Assembly: GCA_934101495.1 (NCBI GenBank)
Contig: CAKORG010000005.1
Coordinates: 1-58,640, forward strand
Source of the DNA: an uncultured Bacilli bacterium
GTDB taxonomy: Bacteria > Bacillota_I > Bacilli_A > RF39 > UBA660
Length of the DNA: 58,640 nucleotides
Direction: 5' to 3'
The position numbers were made by a program, and so were the translations under genes. Positions within the stretch are counted from its first letter, which is position 1. Each line of letters starts with the position of its first letter. Shown here in pieces: positions 27,064 to 35,503 of this stretch. The notes under the pieces were generated by a model that was not told the origin of the DNA, did no database searches, and was given only the letters and a program-made list of their open reading frames with translations.

Positions 27064-28192
27064 GACATTCTGGAAAGTAGTAAAAAAATATAAAGGACTA
27101 ATTACTGGATATACTATAATGTTAATAGCATTTGGCACAATAAATATGAGTAGTAATGATGTAACAAGTTCTTTTAAAGAAAGTAAACCAGATATAATAA
27201 TTGTAAATAATGATAATACAACTTTATCTGATGATTTAGTTAATTATTTTAAAGAAAATGCTAATATAATTAAAGTAAAAAATACTGAAAGAGCTATAGA
27301 TGATGCTATATTCTATCGGGATGCAAATTATGTAATATATATCCCAAGTGGGTATGAAGAAAGTATTTTAAATGGTGGAAATGGAAATATAGAAATTAAA
27401 TCTAGCGGGGATTATTCATCAAATTTAGCAGAAATGCTTTTAACTAGATATATTAAAACTATCAAAGTATTAAGTAAAGAATATAGTGATAAAAGTGCGC
27501 TTTTAAGTAAAGTAAATAGTGCATTAGATGGAAATAGTAAAGTAGAACTTACTACTAAAATAAATACTACAGAATTATCAAGACTTTCAAGATACTATAA
27601 TTTTGCAAGTTATACTTTAATTGCTGTTATTCTTTTTATTATATGTTTAGTTTTATCTAGTTTTAATAAAGAAACTACTAGAAAGAGAATTGTTGTAAGT
27701 AGTATGGATTATAAAAAACATAATAAATACATATTAATAGCAAGTAGTTTATATTCACTTTTCGTAGTTATTTTATACACTATTTTAGCTTTTATAATAT
27801 TTGGCTCTTTGACATTTTCAGAAAGAGGCTTATTATATATCCTAAATACATTTATATTCTCATTTGTCGCTTTATGTATGGCTTTATTTATAAGTACATT
27901 AGTTAAAAATAAAGAAGCAGTATCAGGTATAGTTAATGTAGCTTCATTATCTCAAGCATTTTTATGCGGAGCATTTATACCTGTTGTGTGGCTTCCTAAA
28001 AGTGTCATAAAAATAGCACATATATTACCAGCATATTGGTATATAAATACAAATGATTTTCTAGCAGAACTTGAAGTTTTATCATTTGCTAATTTAAAAC
28101 CAGTTTGGATTAATATGATAGTTTTAATAATATTTGCTATAATATTTATTATTCTAAATAATATAGCATCTAGAAAGAAAATGGTATCATGA
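27050..28192 (+). CDS. ABC-2 type permease, second subunit
   Basis: 380 residues with the same topology as the previous gene: one N-terminal helix, an external loop and a C-terminal membrane block, here with AFLCGAFIPVVWLPKSVIKIAHILPAYWYI. It overlaps the previous gene by 14 bases and the tag gene by four, so all are read as one transcript. Confidence 0.92.
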   Translation: MTVFKTFWKVVKKYKGLITGYTIMLIAFGTINMSSNDVTSSFKESKPDIIIVNNDNTTLSDDLVNYFKENANIIKVKNTERAIDDAIFYRDANYVIYIPSGYEESILNGGNGNIEIKSSGDYSSNLAEMLLTRYIKTIKVLSKEYSDKSALLSKVNSALDGNSKVELTTKINTTELSRLSRYYNFASYTLIAVILFIICLVLSSFNKETTRKRIVVSSMDYKKHNKYILIASSLYSLFVVILYTILAFIIFGSLTFSERGLLYILNTFIFSFVALCMALFISTLVKNKEAVSGIVNVASLSQAFLCGAFIPVVWLPKSVIKIAHILPAYWYINTNDFLAELEVLSFANLKPVWINMIVLIIFAIIFIILNNIASRKKMVS

Positions 28193-28722
28193 GATGTAAG
28201 TGGTGTAACCAAGATAATCCTTTGTATGTTAAGTATCATGATGAAGAATGGGGAGTATTAAACTTAGATGAACATTATTTATTTGAAATTCTTATTTTAG
28301 AAAGTTTTCAAGCAGGTCTTTCTTGGGAATGTGTATTAAATAAAAGAGATGCTTTTAGAAAAGTATATGATAATTTTGATGTTGAAAAAGTTATTAAATA
28401 TGATGATAAAAAAATAGAGAAATTAATAAATAATAAGAATATAATTAGAAATAAATTAAAGATTAAAGCAAGCATTAATAATGCTAAAATATTCAAAAGT
28501 ATTTCTTTAGAATATAATGGTTTTAAAAACTATTTGCTTAAATATTTTAAGGAGTATCCCATTTATGAAGTAAATAAGACTACATCAAATATATCTGATA
28601 CTATTTCTAATGATTTAAAAGCTCGTGGTATGAAGTTTGTAGGTTCAGTTATTATTTACTCATATTTACAAGCAATTGGTCTAATTAATTCACATGAAAA
28701 TGACTGTTTTATGAAAAACTAG
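28189..28722 (+). CDS. tag: DNA-3-methyladenine glycosylase I
   Basis: 177 residues. CKWCNQDNPLYVKYHDEEWG at the start and NSHENDC near the end supply the Cys/His ligands of the Tag zinc snap; LFEILILESFQAGLSW and the HhH-like region are conserved. Tag removes 3-methyladenine from DNA. It is translationally coupled to the ABC exporter (ATGA overlap), an unusual partner. Confidence 0.96.
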   Translation: MRCKWCNQDNPLYVKYHDEEWGVLNLDEHYLFEILILESFQAGLSWECVLNKRDAFRKVYDNFDVEKVIKYDDKKIEKLINNKNIIRNKLKIKASINNAKIFKSISLEYNGFKNYLLKYFKEYPIYEVNKTTSNISDTISNDLKARGMKFVGSVIIYSYLQAIGLINSHENDCFMKN

Positions 28723-28733
28723 GCAAAATTTTA

Positions 28734-28762
28734 TTGCACTAGTTTTTCAATTATGATATTAT
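28734..28762 (+). promoter_or_regulatory. sigma-A promoter of thioredoxin-fold gene
   Basis: TTGCAC (28734-28739), 17-base spacer, TATTAT (28757-28762). Confidence 0.65.
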
Positions 28763-28783
28763 TTTAATGGAAGTGATAAAGTT

Positions 28784-29512
28784 ATGGAAAAAAGTAATAA
28801 AATATATTTAGGTATAATATTAGTGTGCACAGTATTAGTAATTGGTTTATGTGTGTATGCCATTGCAACTCATAAAGAAGAAAAATTAACAGATGCCCTT
28901 AAATTTAAAAAAGAATATGAAAGTTTAAATGAAGTAGTAAATGAAAATAATGAAAAACAATATATGGAAATCTCTATTGATGAAGAAAATCCAATAATTT
29001 ATAAAAGTGGTCAAGAAATCGTAGAAATCATGAAAAATGAAGATGCAATAATTTATTTTGGTTTTGCTGCATGCCCTTGGTGTAGAAATGCTGTACCGGT
29101 TTTACTTGAAGCAGCTAAAGAATTAAATGTTGATAAGATTTATTACGTTGATATTTTAGATATTCGTGATACTTATAAGTTTTCTGGAAGTATTGAACCC
29201 GAACAAACTAAAAAAGGAACAGATGCTTATTATGATATATTAAAAATACTTGATAAAAAGTTAGATAAATTTTATGTAACAGATGAAGCTGGTAATATGT
29301 ATGATACTGGTGTTAAGAGATTATATGCTCCGACTTTGGTAGCTGTTTCAAAGGGAAAGGTTAAAGGTTTCCATGCATCAACTGTAGAAAGTCAAAAAGA
29401 CCCATACTCTGCATTAAATGATGAACAAAAGGAAGAATTAAAAAGCACTTATAAAACAGTTATTAATTCTATTAAAGATATAAAAGCATGTAAAAATGAT
29501 AAGGCTTGTTAA
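28784..29512 (+). CDS. membrane-anchored thioredoxin-fold protein
   Basis: 242 residues. N-terminal membrane helix (about 6-27) and an external thioredoxin-like domain with IIYFGFAACPWCRNAVPVL; the CPWC pair sits at the usual helix start, and YAPTLVAV supplies the cis-Pro. It resembles the PedC/bacteriocin-accessory type thioredoxins. It probably forms or reduces disulfides outside the cell, perhaps in the Cys-containing surface proteins of this genome (inference). Ends in a strong terminator. Confidence 0.88.
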   Translation: MEKSNKIYLGIILVCTVLVIGLCVYAIATHKEEKLTDALKFKKEYESLNEVVNENNEKQYMEISIDEENPIIYKSGQEIVEIMKNEDAIIYFGFAACPWCRNAVPVLLEAAKELNVDKIYYVDILDIRDTYKFSGSIEPEQTKKGTDAYYDILKILDKKLDKFYVTDEAGNMYDTGVKRLYAPTLVAVSKGKVKGFHASTVESQKDPYSALNDEQKEELKSTYKTVINSIKDIKACKNDKAC

Positions 29513-29535
29513 ACTAGGTAAATACCTAGTTTTTT
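29512..29535 (+). terminator. terminator of thioredoxin-fold gene
   Basis: AACTAGGTA / TACCTAGTT (29512-29520, 29523-29531) followed by T6. Confidence 0.8.
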
Positions 29536-29537
29536 AA

Positions 29538-29598
29538 ATACCATTTTTAAGAAATAATGCCCGTTTTTTTAGATAATTAGTAATGAAAAAAATGGTAT
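29538..29598. repeat. 11-bp inverted repeat in intergenic region
   Basis: ATACCATTTTT at 29538-29548 and AAAAATGGTAT at 29588-29598, with 39 bases between. No gene is seen between 29513 and 29702 except the tRNA terminator; the role is unknown. Confidence 0.5.
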
Positions 29599-29658
29599 AT
29601 TAAGGTGGTGCCGAAAATTTCCAAAATTGATAATAATACAAATAATGTTATAAATGAA

Positions 29659-29692
29659 AAAGCCAAGAAATACGTGTATTTCTTAGCTTTTA
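29659..29692 (-). terminator. terminator of tRNA-Arg
   Basis: On the minus strand GCTAAGAAATAC / GTATTTCTTGGC (29663-29674 and 29677-29688) pair with one G-U wobble and run into T5. The wobble is a mismatch on the plus strand, so it fits minus transcription. Confidence 0.75.
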
Positions 29693-29702
29693 CGTTCAAA
29701 TA

Positions 29703-29779
29703 TGGTGTCCTGGGCGAGATTCGAACTCACGACCGATCGCTTAGAAGGCGATTGCTCTATCCAGCTGAGCTACCAGGAC
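29703..29779 (-). tRNA. tRNA-Arg (anticodon TCT)
   Basis: On the minus strand the acceptor GTCCTGG pairs with CCAGGAC, the D-arm is GCTCAGCTGGATAGAGC, the anticodon loop is CTTCTAA (TCT, reads AGA/AGG) closed by ATCGC / GCGAT, and the T-arm contains GTTCGAATC. CCA is encoded at 29703-29705. AGA is the common arginine codon here, as expected in so AT-rich a genome. Confidence 0.97.
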
Positions 29780-29812
29780 ATTCCTTTTTCGTTGGTAATC
29801 TAATTATAGTAT

Positions 29813-29841
29813 AAAAAAGGACTTATGGCAAGTCTTTTTTT
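29813..29841. terminator. bidirectional terminator after gerM
   Basis: GACTT / AAGTC (29820-29824, 29830-29834), flanked by A6 and T7 runs. It ends gerM on the minus strand before the tRNA promoter. Confidence 0.65.
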
Positions 29842-29854
29842 GAAAATTCTGGTA

Positions 29855-30787
29855 TTATATACTAATTTTTGTATTTTCTGTGTCGGGGATGTTAAAAATT
29901 ACTTCATTAATGCCATAAGTATCTCGTATAGATAAAGCAATTGAATATTTTACTTCTTCTAAAATATCTTCTTCTTTCATATTAGCAATTAAATAATTAT
30001 TAAAAGATAAACTTATTGTGTTTTCAAGTAACTCATAACTTGTTATATTTGCTGAAGCTGCTAGATAACTTATTAAATTTGTGTGGTATATTGGTGTGCT
30101 TTTAAGTTCTTTAATGATTATTTCAACTCGTTCAGTTTTTTCATTACTAACCTTAGTAACTGGCACATAGTAATAGTAGTCTTTATTTTTACTTAAATAA
30201 TATATTGTGGTTTTAGTTGTTTCTTTAATAGAATCTAAATTATATATTTTATTAATGCCATAGGTTTTATCGAGGTAATCTGGTAATTTCTTATTAGAGT
30301 TAGGTAATTTTATTAGTTTATTACCTTCAACAAAAATGCTTATTTTTTTAACATCTTTAATTTCTGTTAGAGAATATATGATGGCTTCAATCATTTTTTC
30401 TTCATCACTTTCATTAATATTTAAAAATTCTTTACTAAAATTAATTGTTAAAATATTTTTTTCAAGTTTTAAATCCAGTATTTTTGTGCCGTCTGGTATA
30501 ATTGGTTTAAAACCATCTCTGATATAACTAGACTTTTTAGTATTTTTAGTTAATGCTTCGATAATTTCTTTCGTTTGTTCTATAGTTTCACTACTATTTT
30601 TAACAATACTAGTTCTAGCAACATAATTTTTGTTATCTACTAAAAATATAGGCATTTCTTCTTTAGTTATATAGCTTAAATGTTCTTTGATAACTGTATC
30701 ATTACTTGGAAAAAAGTAAATTATAAGTAAAATAAATAGGGTAAGAGTAGCTACACAAATACGTCTTATTGAAGATTTTTTTATCAT
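29855..30787 (-). CDS. gerM: GerMN-domain sporulation/germination protein GerM
   Basis: 310 residues. N-terminal signal/anchor helix (about 10-26), then two tandem GerMN domains: the first with ALTKNTKKSSYIRDGFKPIIPDGTKIL..ILTINFSKEF, the second with ELKSTPIYHTNLISYLAASANI..ISLSFNNYL. GerM of Bacillus subtilis is a lipoprotein needed for the SpoIIIA-SpoIIQ channel region in engulfment. This copy lacks an obvious lipobox Cys. It follows gerE and spoIIIAH on the same strand, a compact sporulation cluster. Confidence 0.9.
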   Translation of the reverse strand: MIKKSSIRRICVATLTLFILLIIYFFPSNDTVIKEHLSYITKEEMPIFLVDNKNYVARTSIVKNSSETIEQTKEIIEALTKNTKKSSYIRDGFKPIIPDGTKILDLKLEKNILTINFSKEFLNINESDEEKMIEAIIYSLTEIKDVKKISIFVEGNKLIKLPNSNKKLPDYLDKTYGINKIYNLDSIKETTKTTIYYLSKNKDYYYYVPVTKVSNEKTERVEIIIKELKSTPIYHTNLISYLAASANITSYELLENTISLSFNNYLIANMKEEDILEEVKYSIALSIRDTYGINEVIFNIPDTENTKISI

Positions 30788-30821
30788 TTTAAAACACCTA
30801 ATTAATTATATTTTATAAAAT

Positions 30822-30842
30822 AAAAAAAAGACCGAAGTCTTT
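30822..30842 (-). terminator. terminator of gerE
   Basis: On the minus strand AAAGAC-TTCG-GTCTTT (30827-30842) runs into T8, a UUCG-capped hairpin. Confidence 0.85.
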
Positions 30843-30844
30843 AT

Positions 30845-31051
30845 TTAAATTGATAATTCTCCGAGTTTTATTAGTTCAATGATGGCTTGTGCACGACCTT
30901 TAACACCAAGTTTTTGAATGACATTAGAAACATGATTTCGAACAGTTTTTTCACTGATATAAAGTTCTTTTGCTATTTCTATAGTTGTTTTATTTTTAAT
31001 GAGTAATTCAAATACTTCTTGTTCACGATCAGTTAGTATCTTTTTTTTCAT
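30845..31051 (-). CDS. gerE: late mother-cell transcription factor GerE
   Basis: 68 residues, a stand-alone LuxR-type HTH: LTDREQEVFELLIKNKTTIEIAKELYISEKTVRNHVSNVIQKLGVKGRAQAIIEL, ending LGELSI. Length and C-terminal motif match GerE (74 residues, ending MGELEL, in Bacillus). GerE modulates sigma-K-dependent coat genes. AAGGAG precedes the ATG. A sigma-K-like -10 lies in the hairpin upstream. Confidence 0.95.
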   Translation of the reverse strand: MKKKILTDREQEVFELLIKNKTTIEIAKELYISEKTVRNHVSNVIQKLGVKGRAQAIIELIKLGELSI

Positions 31052-31070
31052 AAATATTCTCCTTAAAATT

Positions 31071-31102
31071 AAAATACTTCATAGTATTGTATGAAGTATT
31101 TT
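31071..31102 (-). terminator. hairpin between spoIIIAH and gerE (terminator; contains sigma-K-like -10)
   Basis: A 13-bp perfect stem AAAATACTTCATA / TATGAAGTATTTT. On the minus strand CATACAATA (31085-31093) in its loop fits the sigma-K -10 pattern CATAnnnTA, with AC 16 bases upstream, so the element may both end spoIIIAH and start gerE. Confidence 0.5.
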
Positions 31103-31119
31103 AAAAAATGTATAGGATA

Positions 31120-31605
31120 TTATTCAAATTTAACTGTAATATATTTTTGTTTATCGTATAGGTTTTGAACTTCTCTGATAATATTATTGGCTATTTCTTT
31201 GTTATGGTCTTTAGCTGCGATTGTAATACTAATAGCATCACCATCTATTTTGACAAAATTGTCAAATTTGAATTTTTCAGTTATTAGTTTCTTAATTTTT
31301 TCACATTCAGTTTTAGAATTACTTAATGCTTGTAAGGCATTATAAGCATCATTTTTTTCTTCGATAGTTGCAGTATCATCTAATAATATGCTTTGATATT
31401 CATTCATTTCTTTTAAAACTGCTTCATCTCTGTCTACTTGAAGTGCTACGATAACATCAGATTCTTTAACACTAACTTCTTTACTTATGTTATTTTCTCC
31501 GGCCAGTACACTTAAGGTCTCATCACCCATTGTTACATAATATATTCCAAGAACTAATATCAAGGAAAATAAAGTAACGAACCACAAATTTTGTTTGTTT
31601 ATCAT
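31120..31605 (-). CDS. spoIIIAH: stage III sporulation protein AH
   Basis: 161 residues. NKQNLWFVTLFSLILVLGIYYVT is the conserved N-terminal membrane helix; a helical linker and the YscJ/FliF-like ring-building domain (KKLITEKFKFDNFVKIDGDAISITI..VQNLYDKQKYITVKFE) follow. SpoIIIAH pairs with SpoIIQ in the mother cell-forespore channel. It is not in a spoIIIA operon here. A sigma-E-type promoter precedes it. Confidence 0.93.
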   Translation of the reverse strand: MINKQNLWFVTLFSLILVLGIYYVTMGDETLSVLAGENNISKEVSVKESDVIVALQVDRDEAVLKEMNEYQSILLDDTATIEEKNDAYNALQALSNSKTECEKIKKLITEKFKFDNFVKIDGDAISITIAAKDHNKEIANNIIREVQNLYDKQKYITVKFE

Positions 31606-31631
31606 AATATTCCTCCATCTAAAGCTATTTA

Positions 31632-31660
31632 ACTATATGAAGAATATTTTTATAATATTA
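31632..31660 (-). promoter_or_regulatory. sigma-E-type promoter for spoIIIAH
   Basis: On the minus strand TAATATT (31654-31660), a 14-base spacer and CATATAGT (31632-31639). This fits the sigma-E pattern kmATATT-N14-CATACAMT with few mismatches, and spoIIIA genes are sigma-E dependent in Bacillus. Confidence 0.6.
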
Positions 31661-31757
31661 CTTTAGAAGTTAATTGAATCAAAAATTTTCGACTTTTATA
31701 AATGGTTATAAAAATGAAACATTAGTGTCAAAATTTAATATTGCACTAATATGATGC

Positions 31758-31796
31758 TTTTTTTTTTTTTTTTTTGGTTTAAAATAAGTATATATT
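31758..31796 (+). promoter_or_regulatory. T18 tract and promoter of surface-protein gene
   Basis: An uninterrupted T18 run (31758-31775) is followed by GGTTTAAAATAAGTATATATT. The same segment follows T5 at 22286 and T9-A-T7 at 57802. The tract covers the -35 position expected for the TATATT -10, so length changes should alter promoter strength. Confidence 0.6.
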
Positions 31797-31874
31797 AAGG
31801 TAAAAATAGTGTGTGATAGTGTCACAAGCTAAAGACATACATCACTATAGTATTAAAGGATGGAGTAGTTTAAT

Positions 31875-33737
31875 ATGGAAAATCAAAAGACAAAAATAAT
31901 AAGTATTGTAGCGTTAGTTGCACTGGCATTAACATTAATAACTGCAACATATGCATACTTTCAAGCTCAAACAGGTGAAGGGTCACAAACAGATATTAAG
32001 ATAAATGCAAATACAGTTGATACCTTAACGTTTGCATCTGGAAAGCCTATTTCAATAACGCTTGATCAAGATAATTTTGCAAGTGGAAAAGGAAATCAAA
32101 CTGGAACTACATTTGCAAGCGCAATGTTAACAGCAAATAATAAGACAAATACTGCGACAATGTATTACAATCTTTATTTAAGTATTTATCAAAATAATTT
32201 TGAATATACATTAAATGAAGCAAAACCGGAAATAATTTTAACAATAACTGATGATGATGGAAATGTTATTAGAAATATTGAAAATTTAAGTTTTAAAACA
32301 GTGGTTGATGCCCAAGGAAATTCTATCGCAGGATTTGATGTTACTAAATTAAAAGGAATTATAACAATTTTTAATAAAAAAGAAATAACTGCATCTTCAC
32401 AAAGAACAGATAAATGGAATTTTAATATAACTTTTGTTAATTATGATGAAGATCAATCTGCGAATGCGGGAAAAAACTTTGGTGCTAAAATTATAATAAG
32501 TAAAGATGAGTATAATCCAACTTTAGCCGATTATTGTGATGAAGGAGAAAATCTTAGTAATTGCATTGTTAAATTTGGAAACTTAGGATATGACACTTCT
32601 AAAATTTATATACATGATGAAAATTTAGAAAATGGAGCAGGTGATAATTCATATAGATATGCCGGTAGTGGAGCTCATGATGATTTATATTCATGTAAAT
32701 ATAATGGTAATGATGTTTATAATAAATATATGGAAAAAGGATTAGTTAATAAAGGAGGGTGTTCTATAATTTTTCATATTCCTAATTCTGAATATTATTT
32801 TGATAACTCTATTTTTATAGATGAACAATCGGTTAGTTGGGATGCAACTAATAGTAAATGTATGACTGCAAATGGTGAAGAAGTTTCAGATAATTTTGCT
32901 TCCACGTCTAATACTGTAGATGAAAGTTCTTGTCAAGGTACAGCAATTAAAAATAATGTAACTTATGGATATGCTTTGGGACTTGAGAAATTAGGTGCTG
33001 GAGAAGAAACTTTTTCCGAACCGGCATATGCAGGTATATCTAACTATGTATGTTTTGGTAGTAATGAGAAAAACTGCCCAGAGGATAATTTGTATCAAAT
33101 AATTGGTGTTTTTGATAATAGAGTAAAATTAATAAAGTCAGAGTTCGCTGGTTCTGATTTGCTTGGAACTGATGGAGATTATAAAGTAGGAAATTTTTAT
33201 TATTGGAATTATAATTCTTCCGAATCTGGAAAAACAAATATATGGAAATATAGTTTATTAAATAAGGTTAATTTAAATACTAATTATTTGAATAATATAG
33301 GTAGTGATTGGGCCTCAAAAATCGAAACATTTACTTGGAAACTTGGGGCAGTTGGTTGGTATACATTTTTGAATGGTAATTTGACATTTAAAGATTTTTA
33401 TGATAAAGATTTTAAAAACAACTTGGGTGATTATACAGCAAAAATAGGTCTTATGCTTGCAAGTGATTATGCTTTTGCAACGACACAAGAAAACTGGGGA
33501 AATCTAATTAAGAAGACTGTTTTTACTAGGCAAAATAATTGGATATTTCCAGGTGGCTGGACACTAACTGAAGAAAGTGATTATTCAGAGAAAGTTTTTA
33601 CTGCTGGTAGTAGTGTCGATGTTGATGATGTATCTTGGGGCAATGCTAATAGTGTTAAACCTGTATTTCATCTCATTTCATCTGTTACATACGTATTCGG
33701 AACAGGTAGTGCTAATGATCCATTTCGAATTAAATAA
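31875..33737 (+). CDS. surface protein, TasA/SipW-type signal family (phase-variable candidate)
   Basis: 620 residues. The N-terminus (MENQKTKIISIVALVALALT, then TATYAYFQAQTGEGSQTDIKINANT) is shared with 22357 and 57886; a hydrophobic helix ending in AYFQ resembles SipW/TasA-type signals, and ~170 residues of beta-rich domain follow. The middle contains Cys residues. The C-terminus (YQIIGVFDNRVKLIKSE..KIGLMLASDYAFA..SVKPVFHLISSVTYVFGTGSANDPFRI) is a domain I recall from uncharacterised surface proteins of uncultured Bacilli. Promoter has a T18 tract. Probably exported; function unknown. Confidence 0.8.
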   Translation: MENQKTKIISIVALVALALTLITATYAYFQAQTGEGSQTDIKINANTVDTLTFASGKPISITLDQDNFASGKGNQTGTTFASAMLTANNKTNTATMYYNLYLSIYQNNFEYTLNEAKPEIILTITDDDGNVIRNIENLSFKTVVDAQGNSIAGFDVTKLKGIITIFNKKEITASSQRTDKWNFNITFVNYDEDQSANAGKNFGAKIIISKDEYNPTLADYCDEGENLSNCIVKFGNLGYDTSKIYIHDENLENGAGDNSYRYAGSGAHDDLYSCKYNGNDVYNKYMEKGLVNKGGCSIIFHIPNSEYYFDNSIFIDEQSVSWDATNSKCMTANGEEVSDNFASTSNTVDESSCQGTAIKNNVTYGYALGLEKLGAGEETFSEPAYAGISNYVCFGSNEKNCPEDNLYQIIGVFDNRVKLIKSEFAGSDLLGTDGDYKVGNFYYWNYNSSESGKTNIWKYSLLNKVNLNTNYLNNIGSDWASKIETFTWKLGAVGWYTFLNGNLTFKDFYDKDFKNNLGDYTAKIGLMLASDYAFATTQENWGNLIKKTVFTRQNNWIFPGGWTLTEESDYSEKVFTAGSSVDVDDVSWGNANSVKPVFHLISSVTYVFGTGSANDPFRIK

Positions 33738-33747
33738 AATATATGTA

Positions 33748-33774
33748 AAACATCTCTAAAAAGGGTGTTTTTTT
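33748..33774 (+). terminator. terminator of surface-protein gene
   Basis: AACATC / GGTGTT (33749-33754, 33764-33769; one wobble) followed by T7. Confidence 0.6.
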
Positions 33775-33809
33775 CTATGATTTTTGATATAATTAAATGG
33801 GGAAATTAA

Positions 33810-34874
33810 ATGGAAAAAAATATTAAAAAAATACTTGAAACATTAGAAAACGAAGGCTACCAGGCATATTTAGTAGGTGGCTTTGTTCGTGATTACTTAC
33901 TTGGCACAACTTCATATGATGTTGATATAGCAACAAATGCCTTACCTAAAGATATTCATAACATCTTTAATAGTAGTAAAAGTAATTATGGAAGTGTAAA
34001 TATAAAATTTGATAACTATAATATAGATATAACAACTTTTAGAAAAGATTTAAACTATGTAAATCGAAGACCTAGTAATGTTATTTATATTGATAATTTA
34101 GAAGAAGACTTAAAAAGAAGAGATTTTACTATTAATGCAATATGTATGGATAAGGATGATAAAATCATTGACCCTTTGAATGGGTGTGAAGATTTAAATA
34201 ATAGAACTATAAAAATGATAGGTGATATTGATACAAAATTAGAAGAAGACCCACTTAGAATAATGCGTGCTATTAGATTTGCTTCTGTTTTAGATTTTGA
34301 TATTGATAAAAAGCTTTATGAAAAAATAAAAAAATATAGCCATTTAGTAGAAACTCTATCTAAAGAAAGAATTAAAAGTGAACTTGAAAAAATACTTTTA
34401 AGTAAAAATTTTATGAAGGCTTTGAAAATAATGGAAGATACTAATATTGCTAGTAGTTTAGGCATATCTTATAGCCATATAAATTATGTTGATGACTTAC
34501 TTGGTATGTGGGCTCAAGTTAAAGTTGCAAATATCCCATTTACAAATGTTGAAAAAGGGAATATAATAAAAATTACCGAGGTAATTACCTTGGGACAAAT
34601 AGATAATTTAGTTCTTTATAATTATGGGTTATATATATGCACTATTGCAGGTAAAATACTTAATATAAATCCTAAGAAAATAAGTAAAATGTATAATAAT
34701 TTACCAATTAAATCAAAATCTGATATTAATATAACAAGTAAAGAGATATCTGATATTTTTGGAGCAGGTAAAGTAATAGGCATTATCTATAGTGAGTTAG
34801 AAAAAGAAATACTAAATAAAAATATAGAAAATAATAAAGAGGCAATTTTTGAATATTTAAAGAAAAGGAAGTGA
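33810..34874 (+). CDS. cca: CCA tRNA nucleotidyltransferase
   Basis: 354 residues. Class II motifs: LVGGFVRDYLLG, DVDIATNA (catalytic Asp pair), RRDFTINAI and EDPLRIMRAIRFAS. It adds or repairs the 3' CCA of tRNAs. First gene of cca-dnaD-nth, the same order as in Bacillus with intervening genes lost. The length and the missing HD domain fit the short class II form. Confidence 0.95.
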   Translation: MEKNIKKILETLENEGYQAYLVGGFVRDYLLGTTSYDVDIATNALPKDIHNIFNSSKSNYGSVNIKFDNYNIDITTFRKDLNYVNRRPSNVIYIDNLEEDLKRRDFTINAICMDKDDKIIDPLNGCEDLNNRTIKMIGDIDTKLEEDPLRIMRAIRFASVLDFDIDKKLYEKIKKYSHLVETLSKERIKSELEKILLSKNFMKALKIMEDTNIASSLGISYSHINYVDDLLGMWAQVKVANIPFTNVEKGNIIKITEVITLGQIDNLVLYNYGLYICTIAGKILNINPKKISKMYNNLPIKSKSDINITSKEISDIFGAGKVIGIIYSELEKEILNKNIENNKEAIFEYLKKRK

Positions 34875-34879
34875 GAAAT

Positions 34880-35503
34880 ATGTTTAAAGATAATAAAAAA
34901 CTAGTGGCAGAAAGTATATTTATTAAAGAAGCCTTAAAGTTGAATTTATCTTTAAATGAATTTTTACTACTTTTATATTTTGATAATTCTTATGATTTAG
35001 TGTTTGATATAAAAGTAGTAGCTAAAACTTTAAATATGAAGGAAGAAGATGTTTTAAATGCTTATGGCTCATTAATGGCTAAGAAAATAATAAGTGTTAA
35101 AGCTGAAAAAGATGGTTTTGGTAAAATACGAGAATCTGTTTCTTTAGATAATTTTTATAATGAAATTAAAAGTGATTATAAAACAAAAGAAAAAGAAGAA
35201 ACTAAAACTGATATTTATGAAATATTTGAAAAAGAATTTGGTAGGACGTTATCAAATACAGATTTTGAAATTATAAATGCTTGGATAGAAAGTGGATTTA
35301 GTGAAGAATTAATTGAAGCAGCATTAAAAGAAGCTGTGTATAATGGGGCGCTTACTCTTAGATATGTTGATAAAGTATTATATGAATGGAATAGGAAAGG
35401 AATTAAAGTACCAACTGATATAAAGAAAGTAATGGAAAAAGAACCTGAAACTCCTTTATATGAGGCAAGTGTTATGAATTTTGATTGGTTAAATGAAAAG
35501 TAA
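34880..35503 (+). CDS. dnaD: DnaD-domain replication initiation protein
   Basis: 207 residues from ATG 34880; GGAAGTGAG lies upstream, whereas GTG 34871 overlaps the cca stop without a spaced ribosome site. N-terminal winged-helix part (SLNEFLLLLYFDNSY), C-terminal DnaD/DnaB_2 domain with FEKEFGRTLSNTDFEIINAWIESGFSEELIEAALKEAVYNGALTLRYVDKVLYEW. Helps remodel DnaA-bound origins for helicase loading. Overlaps nth by 11 bases, as in other Bacilli. Confidence 0.93.
   Translation: MFKDNKKLVAESIFIKEALKLNLSLNEFLLLLYFDNSYDLVFDIKVVAKTLNMKEEDVLNAYGSLMAKKIISVKAEKDGFGKIRESVSLDNFYNEIKSDYKTKEKEETKTDIYEIFEKEFGRTLSNTDFEIINAWIESGFSEELIEAALKEAVYNGALTLRYVDKVLYEWNRKGIKVPTDIKKVMEKEPETPLYEASVMNFDWLNEK

Noticed and set aside
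29605..29814. 69-codon plus-strand frame containing GEIRTHDRSLRRRLLYPAELPG
   Set aside because: It is the antisense of the tRNA-Arg gene and its terminator; this peptide is a well-known spurious annotation over tRNA genes.
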